The position numbers and the translations under genes were made by a program. The notes under the pieces were generated by a model that did not search any database, was not told where the DNA came from, and worked only from the letters and a program-made list of their open reading frames with translations. 64,000 nt of DNA from an uncultured Clostridium sp. (GTDB lineage: Bacteria > Bacillota > Clostridia > Lachnospirales > Lachnospiraceae): assembly GCF_900547735.1 (NCBI RefSeq), contig NZ_URHZ01000020.1, forward strand, positions 5,990 through 69,989, written 5' to 3'. This document shows, piece by piece, positions 52,125-60,344 of the stretch. Every line of letters starts with the position of its first letter. The stretch's first letter is position 1.

Positions 52125-53573
52125 ATGGATAAGACACTGCAATGCGAAGCACAATATAAAAGGAACGGAAACGAGGACGGTAATATCGGAAACTGCGGAG
52201 CCGGAGAGGATCCGTACGCCAGGATTACAGAAATTGGGGATAACATACAGGAAAAACTGATAAGGATCCGGCGGGATCTCCACAAACATCCCGAAACCGC
52301 ATGGCTTGAGATGAGGACATCGGCGGTAATCGCCGAAAAGCTGACACGGCTGGGCTATGAGGTCCTGACCGGGAAAGACGTGTGCAGGGAAGGGAGCAGG
52401 CTGGCTGTTCCGGACCGGGAGACGCTGGAGGAGCATTACAGAAGGGTAAAGGCCGAAGCGACCATCGAAAGAAAGAGAAACGAGGATGAGGGGCTGGAGA
52501 TACCCGGATATCCGGAATACCTTACAAGCGAGATGGAGAAGGGATACACCGGAGTGGTCGGCATCCTGCGGTGCGGTGACGGGCCTGTCGTGGCGCTCCG
52601 GTTCGATATTGATGCGCTTCCGATGGAGGAGGATGCCTCGGAGGCACACCGGCCGCACAGGGAAGGTTTTGCCTCCGTCAACCGCAAAATGATGCACGCC
52701 TGCGGCCATGACTGCCATGCAGCCATCGGGCTTGGCACCGCGGAAATCCTGGCCTCGATGCGTGAACAGCTTCATGGAACCGTAAAACTTCTGTTTCAGC
52801 CGGGAGAAGAAGGAGTGAGGGGAGCAAACGCCATGGTGGCGGCAGGCCATCTGGACGGGGTGGATTATTTTGCCGGAACCCATGTGGCTCCCGATCATAC
52901 CGGGGATGACGGAGATGTGACGCCCGGAACCTACGGTTCCCTTGCCACATGCAAGTACGATGTCTATTTTAGGGGAGAGCCGGCCCATGCCGGAGGATTT
53001 CCTGAGAAGGGGAAGAATGCCGTTCTGGCCGCGGCCCACGCAGTGGTCGCCCTCTCCGGGATTGCACGCCACAGCGGAGGAATAACGAGGGTCAATGTCG
53101 GTACGATTCAGGGCGGCACAAGCAGCAATGTGGTGGCGGACGAAGCCATGATTTCCATGGAAATCCGCGGTGAGACGACGGAGATTAACAGTTACATGGA
53201 TCAGAGAGCCGGGGAAATCTGCCGGGCGGCGGCAATGATGGAGGGCTGTACCTGTGAGATGATACTGATGGGCCATGCCCCTTCCCAGGTGAGCGATATT
53301 CCGTTCGTTGAGAGGATTGCCGGCGTGGTGAGGGAGCATCTGCCTCAGTATACCGTCAGCAGCACCACGAATGCCAAGAACTGGGGAAGTGAAGATATCG
53401 GCTTTATGATGAACCGTGTCCAGGAACAGGGAGGGCAGGCCGTTTACATGAGGACGACCACGGCGATGGCATCACCGCAGCATACGGCTCTGTTTGATGT
53501 GGACGAGTCGGTCCTGAAAAAGGGGGCGGTGGTCTTTGCGTCCATTGTCTACGATTTGATGGGAGAAAATTAA
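52125..53573 (+). CDS. M20D-family amidohydrolase (AbgB-like) with an insertion
   Basis: A 482-aa metalloamidase. Metal ligands lie in HACGHDCHAAIG (about residues 189-200) and FQPGEEGVRGA, with the satellite dimerisation domain near GEPAHAGGFPEKGKNA and a late NWGSEDIGFMM segment. Compared with the M20 protein at 45602, it has about 60 extra residues (about 85-145) before the first metal-site strand, and a polar 35-residue N-terminal extension. The closest described type is p-aminobenzoyl-glutamate or indole-acetyl-amino-acid hydrolase; the substrate is unknown. GGAGG lies 7 nt before the ATG. Confidence 0.9.
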   Translation: MDKTLQCEAQYKRNGNEDGNIGNCGAGEDPYARITEIGDNIQEKLIRIRRDLHKHPETAWLEMRTSAVIAEKLTRLGYEVLTGKDVCREGSRLAVPDRETLEEHYRRVKAEATIERKRNEDEGLEIPGYPEYLTSEMEKGYTGVVGILRCGDGPVVALRFDIDALPMEEDASEAHRPHREGFASVNRKMMHACGHDCHAAIGLGTAEILASMREQLHGTVKLLFQPGEEGVRGANAMVAAGHLDGVDYFAGTHVAPDHTGDDGDVTPGTYGSLATCKYDVYFRGEPAHAGGFPEKGKNAVLAAAHAVVALSGIARHSGGITRVNVGTIQGGTSSNVVADEAMISMEIRGETTEINSYMDQRAGEICRAAAMMEGCTCEMILMGHAPSQVSDIPFVERIAGVVREHLPQYTVSSTTNAKNWGSEDIGFMMNRVQEQGGQAVYMRTTTAMASPQHTALFDVDESVLKKGAVVFASIVYDLMGEN

Positions 53574-53646
53574 CCGGGTATCTTTTGCAAAATAAAAGCC
53601 CGACAGAATAATCGGTAAAATAATAAGAAGAAAGGAAATAACAGAT

Positions 53647-54099
53647 ATGCTGGAAACAGGAACAAAAGCACCGGAATTTAAACTTTTAAACCAGGAGGGA
53701 AAGGAAGTTTCCCTGGCCGATTATAAGGGAAAGAAGGTAATACTCTATTTTTACAGTAAAGATAACACGGCCGGCTGTACAAAGCAGGCATGCTCCTTTG
53801 CCGAACTCTATCCTGATTTCAGGGAGAAGAATGCCGAGGTGATCGGGATCAGCAAAGACACGGTGGAATCACACCGGAAGTTTGCAGAAAAGTACGGACT
53901 GCCGTTTACAATTCTTGCCGATCCGGATCGGATTGCCATTGAGGCTTATGATGTGTGGAAGGAAAAGAATATGTACGGCAAAAAGGTGATGGGCGTGGTC
54001 AGAACCACGTATCTGATTGATGAGAACGGAATGATTGAAAAAGCATTTACAAAGGTGAAAGCGGCGGATAACGCGAATCAGATGGCCCAGGAGGTTTAA
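53647..54099 (+). CDS. bcp: Thiol peroxidase, Bcp-type peroxiredoxin
   Basis: A 150-aa thioredoxin-fold peroxidase reducing hydroperoxides. The peroxidatic Cys is in DNTAGCTKQAC (about residue 45), with a second Cys five positions on, as in atypical 2-Cys Bcp/PrxQ. FYSKD precedes the motif. The Arg in VVRTTYLIDENG is the conserved active-site partner. It is 73 nt after the M20 gene. With rubrerythrin it forms the window's peroxide defence. Confidence 0.94.
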   Translation: MLETGTKAPEFKLLNQEGKEVSLADYKGKKVILYFYSKDNTAGCTKQACSFAELYPDFREKNAEVIGISKDTVESHRKFAEKYGLPFTILADPDRIAIEAYDVWKEKNMYGKKVMGVVRTTYLIDENGMIEKAFTKVKAADNANQMAQEV

Positions 54100-54139
54100 T
54101 GCCTCCGCCCGCGCAATATAAAAAATATGTAAAAACCAC

Positions 54140-54168
54140 TTGCAATACTCCTGAAGCAGCAGTAGAAT
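54140..54168 (+). promoter_or_regulatory. Promoter of the second MATE gene
   Basis: TTGCAA (54140-54145), a 17-nt spacer and TAGAAT (54163-54168). Confidence 0.65.
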
Positions 54169-54233
54169 ATGAGATTGGCTGGGAAAACCGGCCCTGAATT
54201 TTATGATGCGATCACAGGAAAGGAAAGCAGATT

Positions 54234-55592
54234 ATGAAGAAGTCTTATGAAATGGATATGTGCAGCGGCCCGATTTTGAAGAAGGTGCTGTCATTTTCCG
54301 TGCCGCTTATGCTGTCGGGAGTACTGCAGCTTTTGTTTAATGCGGCCGACGTTATTGTGGTGGGGCGCTTTGCAGGCAGCCAGTCTCTGGCGGCGGTTGG
54401 TTCCACCACAGCTTTGATTAACCTTCTAATTAATATATTTATTGGTCTGTCAATAGGAGCGAATGTACTGGTTGCCCGTTATTATGGGGCGAAGAGTGAG
54501 AAAGACGTCAGTGAGACGGTACATACGGCTGTCGCTATCAGCCTGGTCAGCGGAGCGATCCTTGTATTCCTCGGCCTCTTTACCTCCAGATTCATGCTGG
54601 AGCTGATGGGGACGCCGGAGGATGTGATCGAAAAATCCGTTATCTATATGAAGATATATTTTGCAGGAATGCCGGTCGTGATGGCTTACAACTTCGGCAG
54701 CGCAATCCTGAGGGCGGTGGGAGACACAAAGAGGCCCCTGTACTTCCTTACGCTGGCCGGAGCCGTCAACATCGTGCTGAACCTGTTCTTTGTCATCAAG
54801 CTGCACATGGACGTGGCGGGAGTTGCTCTGGCGACGGTAATATCCCAGTGTGTTTCCGCGGGCCTTGTTTTAAAGTGCCTGGCACAGTCGGACGGACCTC
54901 TTAAGCTGCACCTTAAGAAACTGAGGATCGACAAGAGGAAGACTCTTTTAATTATGAAGATTGGCCTTCCGGCGGGAATGCAGGGAGCGATTTTCTCCAT
55001 TTCAAACGTTTTAATCCAGTCTTCCGTCAACTCCTTCGGTTCCATTGCCATGGCGGGAAATACGGCATCGGCCAATATCGAGGGATTTGTCTATACGGCA
55101 ATGAATGCCCTGTATCAGACGAACCTGAGCTTTACAAGCCAGAATATCGGCGCCCGGATGTATACGCGTGTCAACCGGATCCTGTATGTCTGCCTCGGCA
55201 CGGTGACCGCGGTGGGAATGGCCCTCGGGTTTGCCGCCGTCATCGGAGGCACGGATCTGCTGAAGATTTACTCCTCCGATCCGGAAGTTATCTCCTACGG
55301 CATGCTCCGAATGTCCATTATCTGCACCACTTATTTTATCTGCGGCTGGATGGATACCCTGGTCGGCAGTCTGAGGGGAATGGGATATTCCATTCTGCCG
55401 ATGGTCGTCTCGCTCACAGGAGCCTGCGGCCTGCGCGTGATTTGGATATTCACCGTGTTCGCCTATCACCATACACTGTTCTCGCTGTACATATCATATC
55501 CCATCTCATGGCTGATCACAGCCGTGGCCCATATGATCTGCTACCGCAAAATCTATAAAAAAGTTCCGAAGAAAGACGGAGTCATCGTATAA
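54234..55592 (+). CDS. MATE-family efflux transporter
   Basis: A 452-aa protein with about 12 membrane segments in two repeats. Typical MATE sequence includes FNAADVIVVGRFAGSQSLAAVGSTTALINLL near the N terminus, VARYYGAKSEKDVSETVHT, FNFGSAILRAVGDTKRPL-like NFGSAILRAVGDTKRPL, and in the second half GLPAGMQGAIFSISN. It differs in sequence from the pump at 19184, so they are not recent duplicates. AGGAAAGCAG precedes the ATG. Monocistronic with a strong terminator. Confidence 0.92.
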   Translation: MKKSYEMDMCSGPILKKVLSFSVPLMLSGVLQLLFNAADVIVVGRFAGSQSLAAVGSTTALINLLINIFIGLSIGANVLVARYYGAKSEKDVSETVHTAVAISLVSGAILVFLGLFTSRFMLELMGTPEDVIEKSVIYMKIYFAGMPVVMAYNFGSAILRAVGDTKRPLYFLTLAGAVNIVLNLFFVIKLHMDVAGVALATVISQCVSAGLVLKCLAQSDGPLKLHLKKLRIDKRKTLLIMKIGLPAGMQGAIFSISNVLIQSSVNSFGSIAMAGNTASANIEGFVYTAMNALYQTNLSFTSQNIGARMYTRVNRILYVCLGTVTAVGMALGFAAVIGGTDLLKIYSSDPEVISYGMLRMSIICTTYFICGWMDTLVGSLRGMGYSILPMVVSLTGACGLRVIWIFTVFAYHHTLFSLYISYPISWLITAVAHMICYRKIYKKVPKKDGVIV

Positions 55593-55598
55593 ATGGCT

Positions 55599-55651
55599 GC
55601 TGCCCCCACCGGTGGGATACATTCCCGCCGGTGGGGGCAGCAACTTTTTTT
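55599..55651 (+). terminator. Terminator of the second MATE gene
   Basis: A perfect 14-bp GC-rich stem (GCTGCCCCCACCGG with its complement at 55628-55641) followed by AAC and T7. Confidence 0.92.
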
Positions 55652-55804
55652 ACCCTAAAACGCTTTCCACTGTGAATAGAAAGTCGCATTATGCAGAATA
55701 AGTAAATTTCCGAAAGAACAGCTTCTATTATTGTCGGAATGGTGGACAACAAAACCGTTTGATGCTAAGATAAAATAATGTACAAAAGAAAAGGAAGTGA
55801 GACG

Positions 55805-58045
55805 TTGAGAGAGGAATTCAGAAACAGGCAGAAAAGAGGGCTTGATATCATAAAAAGGTATCAGTGGACAATCAATGAGATACTGACAATGGAGATGCCG
55901 GAATCTTTCGTTTATTTCAGCGATCCGGAGACGTATGAGGTGATCTATATCAGCGATGAGAAATTTATCGCCGAGGAATTAAAGCGCGATCATTATCAGG
56001 GTGAGAAATGCTATGAGGTTTTTCAGGGCCGTTCCGCCCCCTGTCCGTTCTGTACCAACCATCTTCTCAGCAAGGATCATTACTATACCTGGACGCGTCA
56101 TAATCCTTTCTTGAATAGCGATTATATTTTAAAAGATAAATTTGTGGATCTGGACGGGCGGACCGTCCGTATGGAGATTGCAACGGCGCTGGAAGGGCAT
56201 GACGCTGTTTTAAGCGCCCTGGAGGAGAGCTTCGAGAGCCAGAATATACTGATGAACTGTATTCAGCCTATGCTTGATGAGGCGGATCAGCTGGTAGCGC
56301 AGAGACGGATAATGGACAATATCTGTCCTTTTTTTGACGCAGAGTGGGGAACCATCCACAGCTGCGGAGAGTATCCCACCCTGGTCGAGTGGGGAAGCAG
56401 GCCGGAAGGCATGCGGAGTCCCGGTAAACTGCCGTCCGCGTACATGAAGGAATGCGGTAAACTTTTAAGCAGCTCATCCCAGATCCTGATTATGGATACG
56501 GAGAGTATCAGGGAAACAGATCCGGAAAATTATGAGTTTTTGAAAGCGGAAGGAGTTACCTCCCTCTGCTGTACGCCCATTTTTACAGGGAAAGAGCTGT
56601 CCGGCATGATCACCATCGGGAATTTTACCAAGCACCGCTCCGACATTACGATGCTCTTTACACTGGCATTCTATATAGCCTCCCTGATGCAGAGAGATGA
56701 GCTTTACCGGAAGAAACTGCGCCTTGAGTATTACGATGCGCTGACGGGCAGCCTCAATCTGGAAGGTTTCAGGAGGGAAGCGGGTGTGCTCTTTGCGGCG
56801 GCGGCGCCGTCGGAGTATTCAATATGGTACTGTGATATCAAAAATTTCAAATACATCAATGATCTGTTCGGCTTCCATACGGGAAACAGAATATTGAAGT
56901 ACTGGGCATTCTGTCTGAAAGAAAACTGCCGGGAGGCGGAGATATTCTGCCGTGTCAGCGACGATAATTTTGCGTTTTTGTGGAAACGCGATGAAGAGGA
57001 AAAGCTTCAGGAAAGATTTGAACGGCTCGTGGAAAAACTGGCTTCCTTCACGCCGTTTAAAGAAAAGAATTACCAGGTGGAGGTCAACAGCGGCGTCTTT
57101 ATTCCGGAGTCCTCCTGTAATATGGACATGGACGAACTGTTAAACCGCGCCAATATGGCACAGAAGTCGGTGAAGAACCTGAGGGGAAGCAGGCCCGGCT
57201 TTTTTACCGAGGAATTGAGGGTTAAGGCTCTGAATGAGATACAGATGGAGTCGGAGATGAGGGCGGCTCTTGCAGACGGAGAGTTCGTGCTCTACTTACA
57301 GCCGCAGGTTAAGCTCCGGAAGGTGAGCGGACAGAAGAAACACCGGGCGGAGGCGCTGGTGCGGTGGATGCGCGGCGGACAGATTTATGCGATGCCGGAT
57401 GATTTTATCGGACTGTTCGAGAAAAACGGCATGATAGCCGGCCTGGACCAGTATCTCTATGAGAAGATCTGTATCCTGATTAACCGGTTGAAAGAGAACG
57501 GGATGCCTTCTGTCTGTATTGCCGTCAATGTGTCGAGACATACGATGATTCAACCCGAATTTGTGGAGACTTATATTGCGATCAGAGACAAATATCAGAT
57601 AGAGAATGACGAACTGGAACTGGAGTTTACGGAGAGTATTGCCGTAGAGGACCTGGAACTAATGCAGCAGGTTTTGAAAAAACTGAAAACAGCGGGTTTT
57701 ATCTGCGCCATGGATGATTTTGGGACGGGGTATTCTTCCCTCAATGTACTCCAGGTGCTTCCTCTTGATATTCTGAAGCTGGATCGGGGATTTCTGGCCT
57801 CGGAGGGGGAGGATGTCCGAAGGCAGATTGTGGTTGAGAGCGTGCTGCAGATGGCAAAACGGCTTAACATGCTGACGATTGTGGAAGGCGTGGAAAGCAG
57901 GGAACAGTTGCATCTGCTGCAGAAACTGGACTGCGATTATCTGCAGGGATTTTTAGTGTCACCGCCTTTATCCGAAGACGAGTATAGAAGTTTTATAAAG
58001 GAGGGGGAGATACATGGAGGAGAAAGTGAAATACAGCAGGTATAG
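55805..58045 (+). CDS. PAS-GAF-GGDEF(degenerate)-EAL c-di-GMP phosphodiesterase
   Basis: A 746-aa cytosolic signalling protein. An N-terminal PAS-like domain (about residues 20-135) includes CYEVFQGRSAPCPFC, a Cys-bearing motif seen in some PAS sensors. A GAF-like domain (about 145-305) and a GGDEF domain follow, the latter with SDDNF replacing GGDEF, so it cannot be a cyclase. The C-terminal EAL domain keeps its catalytic residues: EALVRW, LEFTES, MDDFGTGYSSL, LKLDRGFL, VEGVES. It should hydrolyse c-di-GMP. TTG 55805 is preferred because AAAGGAAGTGAG lies just upstream; ATG 55778 is an alternative. It overlaps the next gene by 32 nt. Confidence 0.9.
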   Translation: MREEFRNRQKRGLDIIKRYQWTINEILTMEMPESFVYFSDPETYEVIYISDEKFIAEELKRDHYQGEKCYEVFQGRSAPCPFCTNHLLSKDHYYTWTRHNPFLNSDYILKDKFVDLDGRTVRMEIATALEGHDAVLSALEESFESQNILMNCIQPMLDEADQLVAQRRIMDNICPFFDAEWGTIHSCGEYPTLVEWGSRPEGMRSPGKLPSAYMKECGKLLSSSSQILIMDTESIRETDPENYEFLKAEGVTSLCCTPIFTGKELSGMITIGNFTKHRSDITMLFTLAFYIASLMQRDELYRKKLRLEYYDALTGSLNLEGFRREAGVLFAAAAPSEYSIWYCDIKNFKYINDLFGFHTGNRILKYWAFCLKENCREAEIFCRVSDDNFAFLWKRDEEEKLQERFERLVEKLASFTPFKEKNYQVEVNSGVFIPESSCNMDMDELLNRANMAQKSVKNLRGSRPGFFTEELRVKALNEIQMESEMRAALADGEFVLYLQPQVKLRKVSGQKKHRAEALVRWMRGGQIYAMPDDFIGLFEKNGMIAGLDQYLYEKICILINRLKENGMPSVCIAVNVSRHTMIQPEFVETYIAIRDKYQIENDELELEFTESIAVEDLELMQQVLKKLKTAGFICAMDDFGTGYSSLNVLQVLPLDILKLDRGFLASEGEDVRRQIVVESVLQMAKRLNMLTIVEGVESREQLHLLQKLDCDYLQGFLVSPPLSEDEYRSFIKEGEIHGGESEIQQV

Positions 58046-59855
58046 AACGATTTTTTTCTCAGTTGCTGTAACCGCTTTTTGCGTCCTGATTTATTCTATT
58101 TTTATTAATTACGGTACGAAAGTCAATAAACGTTTCATGAGCATAGAAAAAGAAAACCTTATGGAGTATGGGGAGGCCCAGAGCATTAAAATCAGCGAGG
58201 ATCTGACCAATATGAAGGTGCGCCTCAAGTCGGCGGCCAAATTCGCGGGCGCTTCCTCCTTTGATTTGGAGAGTGAGGAATTTAACGAATACCTCTCCCA
58301 GGTAAACGGGACACAGAATTTTCCCGTTGCCTACGTTTCGGCAAAAGTGTGGAAGGAGAGGTCCGGACAGCCGAACCTGAAGCCGGAGGAACAGGAGTTT
58401 TACATAAAGCTGCTGGAAGGAAAACCAGCCGTTTCCAAGCTCATCTATTCCCCGTCCAGGGGAGGATATTACTTTTTTGCCGGCGAACCCGTTATCAGGG
58501 ATGGAAAGACGGCCGGCGTCGTCAAATGCGCCGTCAGTGTTTCTGAACTGATGAACCTGCTGGAGGGTTATTCCGGTATGAGAGGAACCATGGTGAGCTG
58601 TATTGCCGACGGCAACGGCCAGATTCTTTACTGCAGTGACAAAGAAGAGTGGGTTGGCCAAAACATCTGTGATATCCTGGGGAATGCGAAGAATAAGGAG
58701 GGCATCGATGAATTTATCCGGGCCGTTGAGGAAAACTTAAACATTACCCTCACGGTGGACGCCGATGCGGAGAGTGCGTTTCTGACCAATATTCCCATGG
58801 GGTTCGAGGGATGGAACCTGATGAGTTTTTCCGATGCCAACCTGATGAAGGATGTGTCCTCACAGCTTTTAGACGATACGATCCTGATGGGAATGTCCCT
58901 GGTGGGGATCACGCTTCTGGCCGGTCTGCTCATTTATATCCTGATGATAGAAAGCGGGCGCCGGATCAAACTGGAACAGGCGAGATATGCGGCGCTTTCT
59001 AATTTTTCAGATACCATCCTGTTTGAATACAATTTTAAAACAGACGTGCTTCAGCTTACGCAGAATGCGACGGAACTCCTTGGCGTCGTGCGGCACAGCA
59101 TCGAAAAATTCAGCAGCTTCTGCGGAGGCCTTGTCCATCCCGACGATGTGGAGGAGACCGTGGAGTCCATTGCATCCGTCAGGACGGACGGAGAGCTAAA
59201 GGTTGTGGAACTGAGACTTTTGGGACGGGACGGAGGCTGGATCTGGTGTGAATGCAAGATGCAGCCGATCAGCGGCAATAAGGATATTGTTATAGGAAAA
59301 CTGACCGATATTACGGGGCGCAAGGCGAAAGAGATGAACCTGCTCTCCTTAAGTTCGACCGATACCCTGACCGGCCTTATGAACCGGGAGGCGTTTGTGG
59401 GCAAGGTGGAGTCTATTATCGAAGAAAAGCAGAAGGGATTCTTCTTTATGATTGACGTGGATAACTTCAAACTGGTCAATGACACGAAGGGACACGAGGC
59501 GGGGGACGGTTATCTCGCCAAAATCGGAGAACTCCTCCGCCAGTCATTCCGCGATTATGATCCGGTCGCCCGGATCGGCGGGGATGAATTTGCCGCTTTT
59601 ATGTCCGATACCTCGGACATTGAGAATGCGCAGAAGAAGGCGGAGCTGATTCTGTCTAAAATGAGCCATTCACAGGGGGAAACGGAAGTGGGGATGTCCG
59701 TCAGCATCGGAGTTGCGGCCTGTCCGTTTGACGGCAGGACCTACCAGGAACTTTACCGCAATGCGGATCATGCAATGTATATGGCAAAGAGAAAAGGCAA
59801 AAACCGCTTTGTCTGCCATGAAGCGCCGGAGGCGGAAGCTGCCGAATTAAATTGA
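58014..59855 (+). CDS. Membrane diguanylate cyclase (Cache-like sensor, PAS, GGDEF)
   Basis: A 613-aa cyclase. One membrane segment (about residues 11-32), an extracytoplasmic sensor of Cache type (about 35-285), a second membrane segment (about 285-310), a PAS domain (about 325-440) and a GGDEF domain (about 445-605). RIGGDEF is intact, and RDYD five residues before it is the classical RxxD inhibitory site, so product feedback is expected. The start ATG, preceded by AAGGAGGGGGAG, lies inside the end of the EAL gene, giving strong translational coupling between a synthesising and a degrading enzyme. Confidence 0.92.
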   Translation: MEEKVKYSRYRTIFFSVAVTAFCVLIYSIFINYGTKVNKRFMSIEKENLMEYGEAQSIKISEDLTNMKVRLKSAAKFAGASSFDLESEEFNEYLSQVNGTQNFPVAYVSAKVWKERSGQPNLKPEEQEFYIKLLEGKPAVSKLIYSPSRGGYYFFAGEPVIRDGKTAGVVKCAVSVSELMNLLEGYSGMRGTMVSCIADGNGQILYCSDKEEWVGQNICDILGNAKNKEGIDEFIRAVEENLNITLTVDADAESAFLTNIPMGFEGWNLMSFSDANLMKDVSSQLLDDTILMGMSLVGITLLAGLLIYILMIESGRRIKLEQARYAALSNFSDTILFEYNFKTDVLQLTQNATELLGVVRHSIEKFSSFCGGLVHPDDVEETVESIASVRTDGELKVVELRLLGRDGGWIWCECKMQPISGNKDIVIGKLTDITGRKAKEMNLLSLSSTDTLTGLMNREAFVGKVESIIEEKQKGFFFMIDVDNFKLVNDTKGHEAGDGYLAKIGELLRQSFRDYDPVARIGGDEFAAFMSDTSDIENAQKKAELILSKMSHSQGETEVGMSVSIGVAACPFDGRTYQELYRNADHAMYMAKRKGKNRFVCHEAPEAEAAELN

Positions 59856-59889
59856 TGAAAAGAAAAAGCAGGGTGTAAAGAAAAAACAC

Positions 59890-59918
59890 TTGACACCCTG
59901 TTGAACCTGTTGTATGAT
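59890..59918 (+). promoter_or_regulatory. Promoter of the ylxM-ffh operon
   Basis: TTGACA (59890-59895), a 17-nt spacer and TATGAT (59913-59918). The ATG at 59914 lies inside the -10, so it cannot be the start codon. Confidence 0.78.
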
Positions 59919-59934
59919 AAGTCAGGTGATTGAA

Positions 59935-60279
59935 ATGGAAAAAATTGTAGAGCAGGGTCTTTTATATGATTTTTACGGTGAATTGCTTACAGAGCATCAG
60001 AAATCGATTTACGAAGATGTTGTGTTCAACGATTTGTCCCTGAGCGAGATTGCAAAAGAAAAAGGCATCAGCCGTCAGGGAGTCCATGATATGATAAAGC
60101 GCTGCGACAAAATACTGAATGGTTATGAAGAAAAACTGGGCCTTGTTAAGAAGTTTATTAAGACAAGGGAGCTGGTGGAGGAGATTAACAGCCTTACCGG
60201 CGAGTTTCTTGAGACAGAAGACAAGGAACTGATTAAGCGCGTTGGACGGATTTCCAATGATATCCTGAAACTTGTATGA
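59935..60279 (+). CDS. ylxM: YlxM-family SRP-associated DNA-binding-like protein
   Basis: A 114-aa UPF0122 protein with a sigma-region-4-like helix-turn-helix (LTEHQKSIYEDVVFNDLSLSEIAKEKGISRQGVHDMIKRCD, in parts, about residues 19-60). It is nearly always encoded before ffh; relatives in streptococci modulate SRP activity. The start at ATG 59935 is preceded by AGGTGATT. With the promoter at 59890 the 5' leader would be only about 10 nt, barely including the ribosome site. Confidence 0.92.
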   Translation: MEKIVEQGLLYDFYGELLTEHQKSIYEDVVFNDLSLSEIAKEKGISRQGVHDMIKRCDKILNGYEEKLGLVKKFIKTRELVEEINSLTGEFLETEDKELIKRVGRISNDILKLV

Positions 60280-60291
60280 TTGATTGGCGAT

Positions 60292-60318
60292 GAAAAGTAC
60301 GTGTAACATGCTTTTTAC
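60292..60318 (+). repeat. Short hairpin repeat, copy 3
   Basis: GAAAAG...GCTTTTTAC, preceded by GAT, between ylxM and ffh. It is related to 2303-2327 and 49672-49697. Confidence 0.45.
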
Positions 60319-60344
60319 TGCCTGACTTGAACGGAGGGTTTTGA

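Noticed and set aside
52008..53339. 443-aa open frame antisense to the M20 gene
   Set aside because: Low-complexity, His/Arg/Pro-rich translation opposite a well-supported enzyme, with no start signals.
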